Assembly (NCBI GenBank): GCA_900315785.1
Contig: ONAL01000004.1
Location: forward strand, 19,021 to 83,020
Direction: 5' to 3'
Origin: an uncultured Eubacteriales bacterium
GTDB lineage: Bacteria; Bacillota; Clostridia; Oscillospirales; Acutalibacteraceae
Length of the DNA: 64,000 nucleotides
The notes under the pieces were generated by a model that worked only from the letters and a program-made list of their open reading frames with translations, made no database searches and was not told where the DNA came from. Below are positions 14,950 through 25,261 of this stretch, one piece after another. A program made the position numbers and the translations under genes. How positions within the stretch are numbered: position 1 is the stretch's first letter; each line of letters starts with the position of its first letter.

Positions 14950-15933
14950 GTGAAACCTGAAAAAATAAGTCATCTCAAAGAGGACGGTACTCTCAGAAAC
15001 GAACGTAAAAAACGTGTTGAATATACACTGGCGGAAAACGGCGGAAAAATTGTATCCTATCAGCCCTACAAGAGCTTACAGCTTATCTTTTATGATTTGC
15101 ACACCTCGGATTTGCCCGACCTGTGGAAGCTCGGTTTCCGTAAGGGCAGCAGGGAAAGGTATGTACGCGCTCTGATTTGTCAGCGCGGCAGCTGCGAGTT
15201 TACGATTAACGGAAAAACCGATACGATTTCCGAAGGTCAGATTGTGACCGACTACGGCGTCGGCGACAACCTCAGTTTCGGTTTTACAACCGATGATTTC
15301 GCTGGTGTGGAAATTGCCGTTCAGGAATCTCTCACCAACCAGAGCTCGATGTTCAGGATGTTAAGGCTTGTGCTCGAGTCGATGTATCTTCCCGAGGAAG
15401 AGGTTTTCGACAGCGACGGCTATATTTTCAGCATTTCCAAGAACTCCGAGCAGACGCTTGATAAACTGCTTGCGGCAGGTCTCGACGGCGTAGAGGGTAT
15501 TATGGTTATCGCTCTCACGCTTGAAATTATTCATAACCTGTCAAACGACCTCAAGAACAGCGTTCTGCCCCAGAAGGCAAACCTCGAGGACAAGCAGATT
15601 GTTATCGCGCGCGATATTTACCGCTGTCTTTCCGAGGACTTCGGTACAAAGTACACTGCGGCTCAGTTTGCCGAAAAGTACGGTGTGAGCGACACCACCG
15701 TCAAGAAGTATTTCAAAAAGCAGTACGGATACGGCTTCAAGGAATACCAGACCAAGGTTCGTATGGAATGGGCTGCGGCAAAGCTCGCGACCTCCAGTAT
15801 GAAGGTCGGCGAAATCTCTGAAAAAACAGGCTATTCCAAGCAGACCAAGTTCACCAAGGCGTTCAAGAATTACTTCAACACAACGCCGCTTCGTTATCGT
15901 CAGAGCGTAAGGCGCAATGACTACGATGATTAA
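14950..15933 (+). CDS. AraC-family transcriptional regulator
   Basis: The 327-residue product has an N-terminal cupin-like sensor region (about 30-130: CQRGSCEFTINGKTDTISEG) and a C-terminal pair of helix-turn-helix motifs (about 225-320: YTAAQFAEKYGVSDTTVKKY and KVGEISEKTGYSKQTKFTKA, then PLRYRQ). The start is GTG 14950 after GAGGTGAG. A perfect 14-bp palindrome TGGATAATTATCCA at 14921-14934 just upstream could be an operator. Inducer and targets are unknown; no metabolic gene is adjacent on this strand except the trp operon, which has its own promoter. Confidence 0.85.
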   Translation: MKPEKISHLKEDGTLRNERKKRVEYTLAENGGKIVSYQPYKSLQLIFYDLHTSDLPDLWKLGFRKGSRERYVRALICQRGSCEFTINGKTDTISEGQIVTDYGVGDNLSFGFTTDDFAGVEIAVQESLTNQSSMFRMLRLVLESMYLPEEEVFDSDGYIFSISKNSEQTLDKLLAAGLDGVEGIMVIALTLEIIHNLSNDLKNSVLPQKANLEDKQIVIARDIYRCLSEDFGTKYTAAQFAEKYGVSDTTVKKYFKKQYGYGFKEYQTKVRMEWAAAKLATSSMKVGEISEKTGYSKQTKFTKAFKNYFNTTPLRYRQSVRRNDYDD

Positions 15934-15975
15934 CACAATTTCTCGTATGTGATTTTCACGATCACTCCTTCAAGG

Positions 15976-16010
15976 CCTCCCTGAAAGCTGACCCGTTCAG
16001 GGAGGTATTA
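15976..16010 (+). terminator. Intrinsic terminator
   Basis: The perfect 10-bp stem CCTCCCTGAA / TTCAGGGAGG with a 10-base loop is followed by TATTATTTG after the AraC-family gene. Confidence 0.7.
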
Positions 16011-16089
16011 TTTGTAATCAGATTTTTCCCGTTTCCAAAACGTCAGCGTGACTTTTGCCGTTTTAATAAAAAATATTCAGTCTTAGTTA

Positions 16090-16118
16090 TTGACAAACTG
16101 AGGATTTAGTGCTATAAT
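16090..16118 (+). promoter_or_regulatory. trp operon promoter
   Basis: TTGACA (16090-16095) and TATAAT (16113-16118), both perfect, are 17 bases apart and drive the T-box leader. Confidence 0.88.
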
Positions 16119-16139
16119 TCTTACAATTTATTACATTAA

Positions 16140-16392
16140 ACCGTTGAAGCGGAGATAAAGGCAATCATGCCTCTACAGAGAGCCCGCGGCGCTGAGAGTC
16201 GGGTGAGAAACAAGTTGTCAAATGGACCGCCGAGGGCGCAGTCAAACGAGCAATCGGAGTATTCTGCGACGTTGCAGGCAGACGTAATTTGCCGGGGATA
16301 TGCTTGTATCCCGCTAAGCGCACGGGTTTCCGTGAATCAAGGTGGCACCGCGATTTTATCGTCCTTGACAGTTTCTGTCAGGGACGTTTTTC
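16140..16392 (+). promoter_or_regulatory. Tryptophan T-box leader
   Basis: The conserved T-box AAGGTGGCACCGCG lies at 16339-16352. It is followed by a terminator hairpin, arms CGTCCTTGACA and TGTCAGGGACG, ending in TTTTT at 16386-16390. Upstream, a long stem I region (16150-16240) contains AAATGGACC, where TGG (16223-16225) is the likely specifier codon for tRNA-Trp. Uncharged tRNA-Trp would stabilise the antiterminator and switch on trpE and the genes behind it. An open frame runs through this leader but is not a gene. Confidence 0.92.
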
Positions 16393-16410
16393 ATTTTAAG
16401 GAGATTTGTT

Positions 16411-17874
16411 ATGGAGATTAGACCTACCGTTGACGAAGTCAGAAAAATTGCCTCGTCGGGCGATTACAGCGTGCTTCCGCTGAGCTGTGAGATTCTCTCG
16501 GACTTCACCACGCCGATTGAGACTATGAAGGTGCTCAAGAATGTTTCGACCCATTGTTATATGCTCGAATCCGCTCAGGCGAACGAGCGATGGGGACGCT
16601 ACACGTTTATGGGCTATAACCCCAAGCTCGAAATCACCTGTATCAACGGCGAGCTGAAAGCAGGGTCAAAGACGGTCACAACCGACGCCCCCTCGGCATA
16701 TCTCAGAAAAATCCTCAGCGGCTACAAGAGCCCGCGCTTTGATTATCTGCCGTCGTTCACGGGCGGACTTGTGGGATATTTTTCCTACGATTATCTCAGC
16801 TACAGCGAGCCGACAGTCAAGCGCGAGGTCGAGGACGTGGAGCAGTTCAAGGACGTCGACCTTATGCTCTTTGACAAGGTAATCGCCTTCGATAACGCTC
16901 GGCAGAAGCTCGTTCTCATAGTCAATATGAAGCTCGATGATATCGACGCGGAGTACGAAAAAGCCGCGTCCGAGCTCAGAGACCTCGCAAAGCTCCTCAG
17001 AACAGGCTCAAAATCAGAGGAAAAGGGCGGCAGACTTCTCGGCGAGGTCACTCCGCTGTTTAACAGAGAACAGTACTGCTCAATGGTTGAGCGTGCCAAG
17101 AATCATATCCGCGAGGGCGACATCTTCCAGATTGTGCTCTCCAACCGTCTCAGCGCTCCGTTCGAGGGCAGTCTGCTCAACACCTACCGCATACTCAGGA
17201 CGATTAATCCGTCGCCGTATATGTTCTATTTTTCGGGCACCGACGTTGAGGTCGCGGGAGCTTCTCCCGAAACCCTCGTCAAGCTCGAGGACGGTATTCT
17301 CCACACCTTTCCGCTTGCGGGAACACGTCCCAGAGGCAAGACCGAAGCCGAGGACAAGGCGCTCGAAAGTGAGCTTCTGGCTGACGAAAAGGAGCTTGCA
17401 GAGCACAATATGCTCGTGGACCTCGGCAGAAACGACCTCGGAAAAATCAGCCGCTTCGGCACCGTGGAGGTGGAGAAGCTCCATTCAATTGAGCGCTACT
17501 CCCACGTTATGCATATCGGCTCGACCGTCCGCGGAATAATCCGTGATGACAAGGACGCGCTCGACGCAATCGAGGCTGTGCTCCCTGCGGGAACACTCTC
17601 GGGAGCCCCGAAAATCCGCGCCTGCCAGCTCATCGGCGAGCTCGAGAACAACAAGCGCGGTATCTACGGCGGCGCAATCGGTTATATAGATTTCACGGGC
17701 AATATGGATACCTGTATCGCAATCCGTATCGCCTACAAAAAGAACGGCAGAGTTTTCGTGCGAAGCGGCGCGGGAATTGTCGCCGACTCCGTTCCCGAAA
17801 AGGAATTTGAGGAATGTCTCAACAAGGCGAAGGCTTCGCTGAGAGCCTTGGAGCTTGCAGGGGGGATTGAATAA
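16411..17874 (+). CDS. trpE: Anthranilate synthase component I
   Basis: The 487-residue protein has an N-terminal domain with the Trp feedback-site motif MLESAQANERWGRYTFMG (about 51-68) and a chorismate-binding domain (about 220-480) with IFQIVLSNR, GASPETLVKL, PLAGTRPRGKT, GRNDLGKISRFG and AGTLSGAPKIRA. It makes anthranilate from chorismate with ammonia from TrpG. It is the first gene of a complete trp operon, 18 bases after the T-box terminator and behind AAGGAG. Its stop overlaps the trpG start (TAATG). Confidence 0.97.
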   Translation: MEIRPTVDEVRKIASSGDYSVLPLSCEILSDFTTPIETMKVLKNVSTHCYMLESAQANERWGRYTFMGYNPKLEITCINGELKAGSKTVTTDAPSAYLRKILSGYKSPRFDYLPSFTGGLVGYFSYDYLSYSEPTVKREVEDVEQFKDVDLMLFDKVIAFDNARQKLVLIVNMKLDDIDAEYEKAASELRDLAKLLRTGSKSEEKGGRLLGEVTPLFNREQYCSMVERAKNHIREGDIFQIVLSNRLSAPFEGSLLNTYRILRTINPSPYMFYFSGTDVEVAGASPETLVKLEDGILHTFPLAGTRPRGKTEAEDKALESELLADEKELAEHNMLVDLGRNDLGKISRFGTVEVEKLHSIERYSHVMHIGSTVRGIIRDDKDALDAIEAVLPAGTLSGAPKIRACQLIGELENNKRGIYGGAIGYIDFTGNMDTCIAIRIAYKKNGRVFVRSGAGIVADSVPEKEFEECLNKAKASLRALELAGGIE

Positions 17875-18443
17875 TGGTTTTACTGATTGACAACTATGAC
17901 AGCTTTTCCTATAATCTATATCAGCTTATAGGGGAAATCGAGCCCGATATCAGGGTCATCAGAAACGACGAGATGACTGTAAGCCAAATCGGGGAGCTCA
18001 ACCCCGACAGAATCATACTCTCCCCGGGTCCGGGTCGTCCCGAGGACGCAGGCATTATCATCGACGTTGTAAAGCAGCTCGGCGACAGGTTCCCGATACT
18101 CGGCGTGTGCCTCGGTCATCAGGCAATCTGTTCCGCGTTCGGCGCGACGGTCACATACGCGAAGCGCCTTATGCACGGCAAGCAGAGCGACGCCAGGCTC
18201 GACACGCAGTGTCAGCTCTTCAAGGGCTGTCCCGAAACGGCGCCTGTAGCGAGATATCACTCGCTCGCGGTTGACGAGGGCACCCTTCCCGATTGTCTCA
18301 AGGTGACGGCAATCACAGAGGACGGCGAGGTTATGGGCGTCCGTCACGCCGATTATCCGATTTTCGGCGTGCAGTTCCACCCCGAATCAATCCTCACACC
18401 CGACGGAAAAACAATGTTATATAACTTTATCAAAGGAGAGTAA
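17874..18443 (+). CDS. trpG: Anthranilate synthase component II (glutamine amidotransferase)
   Basis: The 189-residue class I amidotransferase has the oxyanion motif [12 protein letters not shown], the nucleophile elbow GVCLGHQAI (Cys about 80) and the His/Glu pair in VQFHPESI. It supplies ammonia to TrpE. It overlaps trpE by one base and precedes trpD by two bases, so translation is coupled. It might also serve para-aminobenzoate synthase, as in several Firmicutes; this is not testable here. Confidence 0.96.
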   Translation: MVLLIDNYDSFSYNLYQLIGEIEPDIRVIRNDEMTVSQIGELNPDRIILSPGPGRPEDAGIIIDVVKQLGDRFPILGVCLGHQAICSAFGATVTYAKRLMHGKQSDARLDTQCQLFKGCPETAPVARYHSLAVDEGTLPDCLKVTAITEDGEVMGVRHADYPIFGVQFHPESILTPDGKTMLYNFIKGE

Positions 18444-18445
18444 TT

Positions 18446-19462
18446 ATGATTAAAGAAGCAATCGTTAAGATAGTAAATAAGGAAGATTTAACCTACGACG
18501 AGGCGTACAGCGTAATGAACGAAATTATGAGCGGCAACACCTCGGCGACTCAGAACGCGGCTTTCCTCGCGTCACTCTCCACCAAGAGCGCGCGTGCCGA
18601 AACCACCGACGAAATCGCGGGCTGCGCCGCGGCTATGCGCGACCACGCAACAAAGGTTACCACAAACTATGACCTCTTCGAAATTGTCGGCACAGGCGGC
18701 GACAACGCGCACAGCTTCAACATCTCGACCACCTCGGCGATTATCGCCGCTTCGGGCGGAATGAAGGTTGCCAAGCACGGCAACCGCGCCGCTTCCTCAA
18801 AGAGCGGCACAGCCGACTGTCTCGAAGCCCTCGGCGTTAACATCAACCAGAGCCCCGAGAAGTGCGTAGAGCTGCTCGACAAGGTCGGAATGTGCTTTTT
18901 CTTCGCTCAGAAATACCACACCTCGATGAAGTACGTCGGAGCTATCAGAAGAGAGCTCGGCTTCCGCACCGTTTTCAATATTCTCGGACCCCTCACTAAC
19001 CCCGGTTCTCCGAAAATGCAGCTTCTCGGCGTTTACGACGGCTACCTCGTTGAGCCGCTTGCTCAGGTTCTCATCAGCCTCGGCGTAAAGCGCGGAATGG
19101 TAGTTTACGGTCAGGATAAGCTCGACGAAATCTCACTGAGCTCCCCGACAACAATCTGCGAAATGCGCGACGGCTGGTACAAGACCTACGCAATTACCCC
19201 CGAGGACTTCGGCTTTGACTACTGCACCAAGCAGGATTTGGTCGGCGGAACTCCCGAGGAAAACGCTCAGATTACGCGCGATATCCTGAACGGTCAGAAG
19301 GGTCACAAGCGCAACGCCGTGCTCCTCAACGCGGGAGCGTCGCTGTACATCGGCGGCAAGGCTGACAGTATGTCTGACGGCGTGAAGCTCGCCGCGGAGC
19401 TGATTGACTCGGGCAAGGCGGCGGCAACGCTCGAAAAGCTCATTGAGGTCAGCAACATATGA
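18446..19462 (+). CDS. trpD: Anthranilate phosphoribosyltransferase
   Basis: The 338-residue protein has the PRPP-binding motif [15 protein letters not shown] (about 79-93), the anthranilate-site [21 protein letters not shown], and [10 protein letters not shown]. It transfers phosphoribose to anthranilate. Length is typical. Ribosome binding site AAAGGAGAG precedes ATG 18446; the stop overlaps trpC (ATGA). Confidence 0.97.
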   Translation: MIKEAIVKIVNKEDLTYDEAYSVMNEIMSGNTSATQNAAFLASLSTKSARAETTDEIAGCAAAMRDHATKVTTNYDLFEIVGTGGDNAHSFNISTTSAIIAASGGMKVAKHGNRAASSKSGTADCLEALGVNINQSPEKCVELLDKVGMCFFFAQKYHTSMKYVGAIRRELGFRTVFNILGPLTNPGSPKMQLLGVYDGYLVEPLAQVLISLGVKRGMVVYGQDKLDEISLSSPTTICEMRDGWYKTYAITPEDFGFDYCTKQDLVGGTPEENAQITRDILNGQKGHKRNAVLLNAGASLYIGGKADSMSDGVKLAAELIDSGKAAATLEKLIEVSNI

Positions 19463-20241
19463 CGATTTTGAACCAGCTTGCCGACTACGCAAAAATCCGC
19501 GTGACCCGCGCCAAAATGTCGGTTTCTGCCGAAGAGCTCAGAGCTCAGGCGCTCAGTCTTCCTGAGGGCAGTTTTGCCTTTGAGAACGCGCTGAAGGGCG
19601 AGGACATCTCCTTTATCTGCGAATGCAAAAAGGCGTCGCCCTCAAAGGGTCTTATCGCGCCCGAATTTCCGTATCTGGAAATCGCAAAAGCGTACGAAAA
19701 CGCGGGAGCGGAGTGTATCTCGGTTCTGACCGAGCCCAAATGGTTCCTCGGCAGTGACGAATATCTCAGAGAAATTGCGAAAACCGTGAACATTCCCTGT
19801 ATACGCAAGGACTTCACGGTCGATGAATATATGATATACGAGGCAAAGCTTCTGGGAGCCTCGGCGGTGCTTCTCATCTGCTCGATACTCTCGGACGCTC
19901 AGCTCAGAAGCTACATTGAAATCTGTGACAGTCTCGGTCTGTCGGCGCTCGTCGAAGCTCACGACGAGGACGAGGTCAGGTCAGCCGTGAACGCGGGCGC
20001 AAGGCTTATCGGTGTTAATAACCGAAATCTCAAGGATTTTTCGGTCGATACGGACAACAGCCGCAGACTTCGCGAGCTTATCCCGAGCGATATTCTTTTC
20101 GTCTCGGAAAGCGGAGTAAAAACCGCCGAGGATATCGCCGCTCTGCGTGAAATCGGAGCCGACGCGGTGTTAATCGGCGAAACGCTTATGCGCGCCGAGG
20201 ACAAGAAAGCAAAGCTTCAGGAGCTCAGAGGTAAAATATGA
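19459..20241 (+). CDS. trpC: Indole-3-glycerol phosphate synthase
   Basis: The 260-residue TIM barrel has [15 protein letters not shown] (catalytic Lys), [31 protein letters not shown] and [12 protein letters not shown], all standard for TrpC. It cyclises carboxyphenylamino-deoxyribulose phosphate. It overlaps trpD and trpF by four bases on each side. Confidence 0.97.
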   Translation: MTILNQLADYAKIRVTRAKMSVSAEELRAQALSLPEGSFAFENALKGEDISFICECKKASPSKGLIAPEFPYLEIAKAYENAGAECISVLTEPKWFLGSDEYLREIAKTVNIPCIRKDFTVDEYMIYEAKLLGASAVLLICSILSDAQLRSYIEICDSLGLSALVEAHDEDEVRSAVNAGARLIGVNNRNLKDFSVDTDNSRRLRELIPSDILFVSESGVKTAEDIAALREIGADAVLIGETLMRAEDKKAKLQELRGKI

Positions 20242-20846
20242 CTAAGATAAAACTTTGCGGACTGAGCCGAAAAGAGGATATCAAGGCGGCAAACGCCCTC
20301 GCTCCCGATTTTATCGGCTTTGTGTTCGCCGAAAAAAGCAAACGCAGAGTAACGCACATTGAAGCGGTCGAGCTCAAAGCGGAGCTCAAGCCCGAAATCA
20401 AGGCGGTCGGAGTTTTCGTGAACGCCGACATCAATGAGGTCAGCTCGCTTCTCAACCTCGGCGTTATCGATATCGCCCAGCTCCACGGAGACGAGGACGA
20501 CGAATATATAAATAAGCTCAAGCTTGTCACCGATAGACCGATTATCAAGGCGTTCACCGTCAAGAGCACGGCGGATGTTCTGAACGCCGAAAAAAGCTCT
20601 GCCGACTGTGTTCTGCTCGACGCGGGCAAGGGCGACGGCAAAAGCTTTGACTGGTCGCTGATACAGGGTATCAGCCGTCCGTATTTTCTTGCGGGCGGTC
20701 TCGATACGGACAACGCGGTCAGAGCCGTCAGAGAGCTCAGACCTTACGCCGTAGATGTCAGCTCGGGAATCGAGACAGACGGCGTTAAGGACAGAAACAA
20801 AATGGCGGAGTTCGTATCTGCCGTCAGAAAGGAAGGAAACCTATGA
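20238..20846 (+). CDS. trpF: Phosphoribosylanthranilate isomerase
   Basis: The 202-residue TIM barrel opens [12 protein letters not shown] with the catalytic Cys, has [35 protein letters not shown] (catalytic Asp), and the end [14 protein letters not shown]. It overlaps its neighbours by four bases. Confidence 0.96.
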   Translation: MTKIKLCGLSRKEDIKAANALAPDFIGFVFAEKSKRRVTHIEAVELKAELKPEIKAVGVFVNADINEVSSLLNLGVIDIAQLHGDEDDEYINKLKLVTDRPIIKAFTVKSTADVLNAEKSSADCVLLDAGKGDGKSFDWSLIQGISRPYFLAGGLDTDNAVRAVRELRPYAVDVSSGIETDGVKDRNKMAEFVSAVRKEGNL

Positions 20847-22033
20847 CAAACCCCAACGGACGCTTCGGAATTCACGGCGGACAGTATATCCCCGAAACTC
20901 TGATGAACGCTATCATCGAGCTCGAGGAAGCGTATAACCACTACAAAAACGACCCCGAATTCAACCGTGAGCTCACCGAGCTTTTCAATAACTATGCGGG
21001 CAGACCGTCGCTTCTCTATTATGCCGAGCGTATGACAGAGGATTTGGGCGGAGCCAAAATCTATCTCAAGCGCGAGGACCTGAACCACACAGGCGCTCAC
21101 AAGATTAACAACGTGCTCGGTCAGGCTCTGCTTGCCAAGAAAATGGGCAAAACCAGACTGATTGCCGAGACAGGCGCGGGTCAGCACGGAGTTGCGACCG
21201 CTACAGCGGCGGCGCTTATGGGTATGGAGTGCGTCGTCTTTATGGGCGAGGAGGACACAATCCGTCAGGCGCTCAACGTCTATCGTATGCGGCTGCTCGG
21301 CGCAGAGGTTATCCCCGTCAAGACAGGCACGGCAACTCTCAAGGACGCCGTTTCAGAGGCTATGAGAGAGTGGACTAACCGCATAAGCGACACGCATTAC
21401 TGCCTAGGTTCCGTTATGGGACCTCATCCGTTTCCGACGATTGTCAGGGATTTTCAGGCGGTAATCTCCAAGGAAATCAAGTCGCAGATGCTCGAGAAAG
21501 AGGGCAGACTTCCCGACGCTGTGCTCGCCTGCGTAGGCGGCGGTTCAAACGCTATCGGAAGCTTCTACCATTTCATAGACGACGCTCAGGTCGAGCTTAT
21601 CGGCTGCGAGGCTGCGGGCAGAGGTATCGACACCTTCGAGACCGCGGCGACAATCTCGACAGGCAGGCTCGGAATTTTCCACGGAATGAAGTCCTATTTC
21701 TGTCAGGACGAGTTCGGTCAGATTGCGCCTGTTTACTCAATTTCCGCGGGACTTGATTATCCCGGAGTCGGACCCGAACACGCGTATCTGCACGACATCG
21801 GACGCGCAAAGTACGTTGCGGTTACCGACGACGAGGCAGTCAACGCATTTGAGTACCTCTCAAAAACCGAGGGAATTATCCCCGCGATTGAATCGTCCCA
21901 CGCCGTAGCTCAGGCGATAAAGCTCGCTCCGACTATGGATAAGGACAAGATTATTGTTATCACAATTTCGGGCAGAGGCGACAAGGACTGCGCCGCGATT
22001 GCCCGTTACAGAGGGGAGGATATTTATGAGTAA
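20843..22033 (+). CDS. trpB: Tryptophan synthase beta subunit
   Basis: The 396-residue PLP enzyme contains [15 protein letters not shown] with the Schiff-base Lys, [16 protein letters not shown], the phosphate-binding GGGSNAIG and the C-terminal SGRGDKD. It condenses indole with serine. Its length and motifs match TrpB1, the type that partners TrpA. The stop overlaps the trpA start by eight bases. Confidence 0.97.
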   Translation: MTNPNGRFGIHGGQYIPETLMNAIIELEEAYNHYKNDPEFNRELTELFNNYAGRPSLLYYAERMTEDLGGAKIYLKREDLNHTGAHKINNVLGQALLAKKMGKTRLIAETGAGQHGVATATAAALMGMECVVFMGEEDTIRQALNVYRMRLLGAEVIPVKTGTATLKDAVSEAMREWTNRISDTHYCLGSVMGPHPFPTIVRDFQAVISKEIKSQMLEKEGRLPDAVLACVGGGSNAIGSFYHFIDDAQVELIGCEAAGRGIDTFETAATISTGRLGIFHGMKSYFCQDEFGQIAPVYSISAGLDYPGVGPEHAYLHDIGRAKYVAVTDDEAVNAFEYLSKTEGIIPAIESSHAVAQAIKLAPTMDKDKIIVITISGRGDKDCAAIARYRGEDIYE

Positions 22034-22802
22034 GATTGCTAACGCTTTCAAAAACGGCAAGGCATTCATACCGTTTATCACCTGCGGCGACCCCGACCTC
22101 GCCACAACCGCGGCGGTTGTCAGAGCGGCAGTCGAGAACGGCGCCGACTTAATCGAGCTCGGAATCCCCTTCTCCGACCCGACAGCCGAGGGTCCCGTAA
22201 TTCAGGGAGCAAACCTCAGAGCGCTCAAGGGCGGAGTCAACACCGACAAGGTCTTTGACCTCGTGCGTGACCTCAGAACAGACGTAACCGTCCCGATGGT
22301 CTTTATGACCTACGCAAACGTCGTTTTCTCCTACGGCTCCGAGAGGTTTATCTCCACCTGTGCTCAGATTGGAATCGACGGACTCATTCTCCCCGATATT
22401 CCCTTTGAGGAAAAGGACGATTTTCTCCCGATTTGTCACAAGTACGGCGTCGATTTGATTTCGCTGATTGCGCCGACCTCGGAGAACAGAATCGGTATGA
22501 TTGCAAAGGAAGCCGAGGGCTTTATCTATGTGGTTTCGAGCCTCGGCGTTACGGGTGTCAGAAGCGAGATAAAGACCGACCTCGACGCGATTGTCAGCGT
22601 TATCCGCGAGAACACCGACGTTCCGTGCGCAATCGGCTTCGGTATTTCAACCCCCGAGCAGGCGAAAAAAATGGCGGGTGTTTCCGACGGCGCGATTGTC
22701 GGTTCCGCGATAATCAAGCTCCTCGAAAAGTACGGCGCGGACGCTCCGAAGTATGTCGGCGAGTACGTCAGGAGTATGAAGGACGCTATCCTCGAAATCT
22801 GA
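22026..22802 (+). CDS. trpA: Tryptophan synthase alpha subunit
   Basis: The start is ATG 22026, behind GAGGGGAGG and inside the end of trpB; the 258-residue product is a TIM barrel with [20 protein letters not shown] (catalytic Glu and Asp), [15 protein letters not shown], and [14 protein letters not shown]. It releases indole from indole glycerol phosphate. It is the last gene of the operon, closed by a bidirectional terminator. Confidence 0.96.
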   Translation: MSKIANAFKNGKAFIPFITCGDPDLATTAAVVRAAVENGADLIELGIPFSDPTAEGPVIQGANLRALKGGVNTDKVFDLVRDLRTDVTVPMVFMTYANVVFSYGSERFISTCAQIGIDGLILPDIPFEEKDDFLPICHKYGVDLISLIAPTSENRIGMIAKEAEGFIYVVSSLGVTGVRSEIKTDLDAIVSVIRENTDVPCAIGFGISTPEQAKKMAGVSDGAIVGSAIIKLLEKYGADAPKYVGEYVRSMKDAILEI

Positions 22803-22814
22803 TATTACGGCAAA

Positions 22815-22840
22815 AAAACCGACCCTCGGGTCGGTTTTTC
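22815..22840. terminator. Bidirectional terminator
   Basis: AAAACCGACCC / GGGTCGGTTTT with a two-base loop has A-run and T-run flanks and separates the convergent trpA and SGNH hydrolase genes. Confidence 0.85.
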
Positions 22841-22841
22841 G

Positions 22842-23849
22842 TTACATTGATTTTAGCCAGTCCTCGTAAATATAGCTGAGAACCCGATGTCCCTTGCGGT
22901 TCGGGTGAGTTCCGTCCGCGAGGTATACTCTCCTGTTTCTTCGGATTTGCGCCTTGGTATAGTACTTGAAGCCCGATTCCTTGCCGTAGAACAGGCGCTG
23001 GTTGTCAGCGTAAAGGTCGAGACAGTAAACGCCAAACTTCCTCGCTATTCGTCTTACAGCGTTTCGCATAGCCTTTGTACAGCCGTACGGAACCACGATA
23101 CCAATCTTTGTGTTTTTGTACTTGGGGCTGGTTGTCAGATATTTGAGCACAAAGCTGTATGCTCCCCAGAACGTTCTTCTCGACGTGCTGTGCTCGTCGC
23201 CGATGAACAGCCTGTTGAAGTAGTCCGCGCCCTGAAATCTTTTGCCGTTGATATAGCCGACAGCCTTGTCGCACGATTCCTTCTGAAACGCTGTCGCAAA
23301 CTTGCCCTTGCCGATTTGCTTGGGGTCTAAGGGATAGTAAATCGTCTTGCCGTACATCTTCTTGAGCCACTGCTCGCGCATCATATACTGTCCGACGTGG
23401 TTGTCGTTCCAGCCAAACCACAGCGTGAGGTAGTCAACCCCTGCGGGAGCCTGAAGATAACGCTTGTAAATCCTCGAGGAATACGGCGTGTATTCCTTGC
23501 CGTTCAATGTTGCGCAGGACATTGTGGTTGAGGAAATCGCGTTGTTAATGACGCAAGCGTCGTTGCGGTACGCGGTAAGCGCCGAATATGTCGGTCTTAC
23601 TCCGAGCGTTGAGGCTACGCTGATTCTCGCGCCTCGGGTTATGCTGTCACCGTCGGCGTAGATAACCTTGCCCGCAAGCGGACTTGCGACGTAGGACTCG
23701 GGTTCAACATCGGGGATGTCATCGCCCTCGACAACAGCTGTCTCGTTTGTCGCAACCTCTTCAGCGTTGAACGGAACGGCGCAAAGAAATATTGAAATCG
23801 AAAGTATTAAGATAAGAACCGCCTGAACGGTTGTTTTCAGATTTTTCAT
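22842..23849 (-). CDS. Secreted SGNH/GDSL hydrolase
   Basis: The 335-residue product has a signal peptide (about 1-30), an acidic linker, then YADGDSITRG with catalytic Ser69 (block I), LTLWFGWNDN (block III) and LADGTHPNRKGH with Asp312 and His315 (block V). Family members are esterases or carbohydrate deacetylases acting outside the cell. The substrate is not known. It stands alone and faces trpA. Confidence 0.85.
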   Translation of the reverse strand: MKNLKTTVQAVLILILSISIFLCAVPFNAEEVATNETAVVEGDDIPDVEPESYVASPLAGKVIYADGDSITRGARISVASTLGVRPTYSALTAYRNDACVINNAISSTTMSCATLNGKEYTPYSSRIYKRYLQAPAGVDYLTLWFGWNDNHVGQYMMREQWLKKMYGKTIYYPLDPKQIGKGKFATAFQKESCDKAVGYINGKRFQGADYFNRLFIGDEHSTSRRTFWGAYSFVLKYLTTSPKYKNTKIGIVVPYGCTKAMRNAVRRIARKFGVYCLDLYADNQRLFYGKESGFKYYTKAQIRRNRRVYLADGTHPNRKGHRVLSYIYEDWLKSM

Positions 23850-24028
23850 ATAACATACCTTTCAAAATACTCTTTTTAGATTATTGCACATTTTTGGAAA
23901 AAATACAAGTGAAATGCACACCGTTTCGGGTTAGAAATACAGGGCGGTTTTGTTGACGTTTTTGTAGAATTATGATAATATCAACTACGACAAATTTCTG
24001 TTAAACAAGACCCGTAAAGGAGAAATAT

Positions 24029-25225
24029 ATGGTAAAAAAGACACTTTCGGCGATTATTGCGGTGCTGCTCGCAGCGGCGGTTCTCGCGTCGTGCGCGAAG
24101 GCGGAAAAAGCCTCGTCGGCTCAGAAGCAGACCAAGTCCGAAACCTCGCCAATCCCTCAGGCGGTGACTGTCCCTCAGGAGACAAACAGCGTCGAGCAGG
24201 TGCTCGCTTCAATGACGACCGAGGAAAAGATTGAGCAGATGATTATGCCCTCAATCCGTTATAACGACAACGGCGACCGCGAATACGTCACCAAAATCAC
24301 GGACGACATCAGGCGCTCGCTCAAAAAGCACAGCTACGCGGGCGTTGATATTCTGCTTATGCCCGTCACGACCTACACGACCGAGGGCTTCAGGCAGATG
24401 GACAAGTACATACGGGAGCTCGCTAATCTCACCGATAAGGGTGAAATCCCGATAAAGGCGGTCGACGCGGCGGTCACGAGAATCCTCACTCTTAAGGATA
24501 ATAACGGTCTGCTCGATACCTACGAGAGCTCCGATATTGAGGAAAGGGTCGAAAAGGCGGTAAGCTTTGTAGGCTCCGGGACAAACCACGACAAGGAGTG
24601 GGAGCTCACCGAGCGCGGAATCACTCTGGTGAAGAACGAAAGCGCTCTGCCTCTCACAAATTCCGATGAAAAGACGGTTGTTCTCGTTCCGTATGATGAG
24701 GAAATCACCTCGATTAACTACGCGGTCAACAAGCTGACCGCCGACGGAAAGCTTCCGAGCGGAGCAGCGGTTGAGGTCTATTCATATAATAATAAGACCG
24801 CAAAGAAAGTTCTGCCCCTGATTAAGGGCGCGGACAATGTGATATTTGTGTCTGAGATTTATTCCGCCGACGGTCTCAAAAACGACGTGTCATATATGGC
24901 GGACGCGCTCACCGAAAGGGCTCACGCAAACGGCGCGAGGTTTATCGTGATGTCGGCAAGTCTGCCGTACGACGCCGCAAGGTTCCAAAGCTCCGACGCG
25001 ATTATGCTCGCGTATATGCCCTGCTCTATGAGCTCCGACCCCACAGGCAAGGAGACTGAAATCGAGCAGTACGGACCCAACATTTCCGCGGCGCTGTATA
25101 TGATGTTCAGCGAGGACGACGCTCCTTCTGCTAAGCTCCCCGTCGATATCCCCGAGCTTGACAGCACTTACAGCTTTACCGACAGTATCCTCTACGAACG
25201 GGGCTTCGGGCTTACATATGAATAA
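24029..25225 (+). CDS. GH3-like lipoprotein lacking the catalytic barrel core
   Basis: The 398-residue product has a lipoprotein signal with lipobox LASC (Cys22). MTTEEKIEQMIMPSIR (about 58-73) is the usual opening of NagZ-type GH3 enzymes. About 30 residues later, AGVDILLMPVTTYT and GEIPIKAVDAAVTRILTLK match the end of the barrel. The roughly 270 residues that normally lie between, including the K-H-x-P-G motif and the nucleophile Asp, are absent with the frame intact. The GH3 C-terminal domain (about 195-395: RGITLVKNESALPLT..YERGFGLTY) is kept. It is therefore unlikely to be an active glycosidase; it may be a binding protein or a decaying gene. AAAGGAGA precedes the start and a terminator follows. 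Confidence 0.8.
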   Translation: MVKKTLSAIIAVLLAAAVLASCAKAEKASSAQKQTKSETSPIPQAVTVPQETNSVEQVLASMTTEEKIEQMIMPSIRYNDNGDREYVTKITDDIRRSLKKHSYAGVDILLMPVTTYTTEGFRQMDKYIRELANLTDKGEIPIKAVDAAVTRILTLKDNNGLLDTYESSDIEERVEKAVSFVGSGTNHDKEWELTERGITLVKNESALPLTNSDEKTVVLVPYDEEITSINYAVNKLTADGKLPSGAAVEVYSYNNKTAKKVLPLIKGADNVIFVSEIYSADGLKNDVSYMADALTERAHANGARFIVMSASLPYDAARFQSSDAIMLAYMPCSMSSDPTGKETEIEQYGPNISAALYMMFSEDDAPSAKLPVDIPELDSTYSFTDSILYERGFGLTYE

Positions 25226-25230
25226 AAGGA

Positions 25231-25256
25231 AAGAGCCGCGGTTGCGGCTCTTTTTA
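25231..25256 (+). terminator. Intrinsic terminator
   Basis: GAGCCGC / GCGGCTC stem with a four-base loop and a TTTTT tail. The A-run on the other side suggests it also serves the convergent ECF gene. Confidence 0.85.
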
Positions 25257-25261
25257 GTATG

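Noticed and set aside
16167-16421. 84-codon frame through the trp leader
   Set aside because: It covers the T-box RNA; the conserved RNA motifs explain the sequence better and there is no ribosome binding site.
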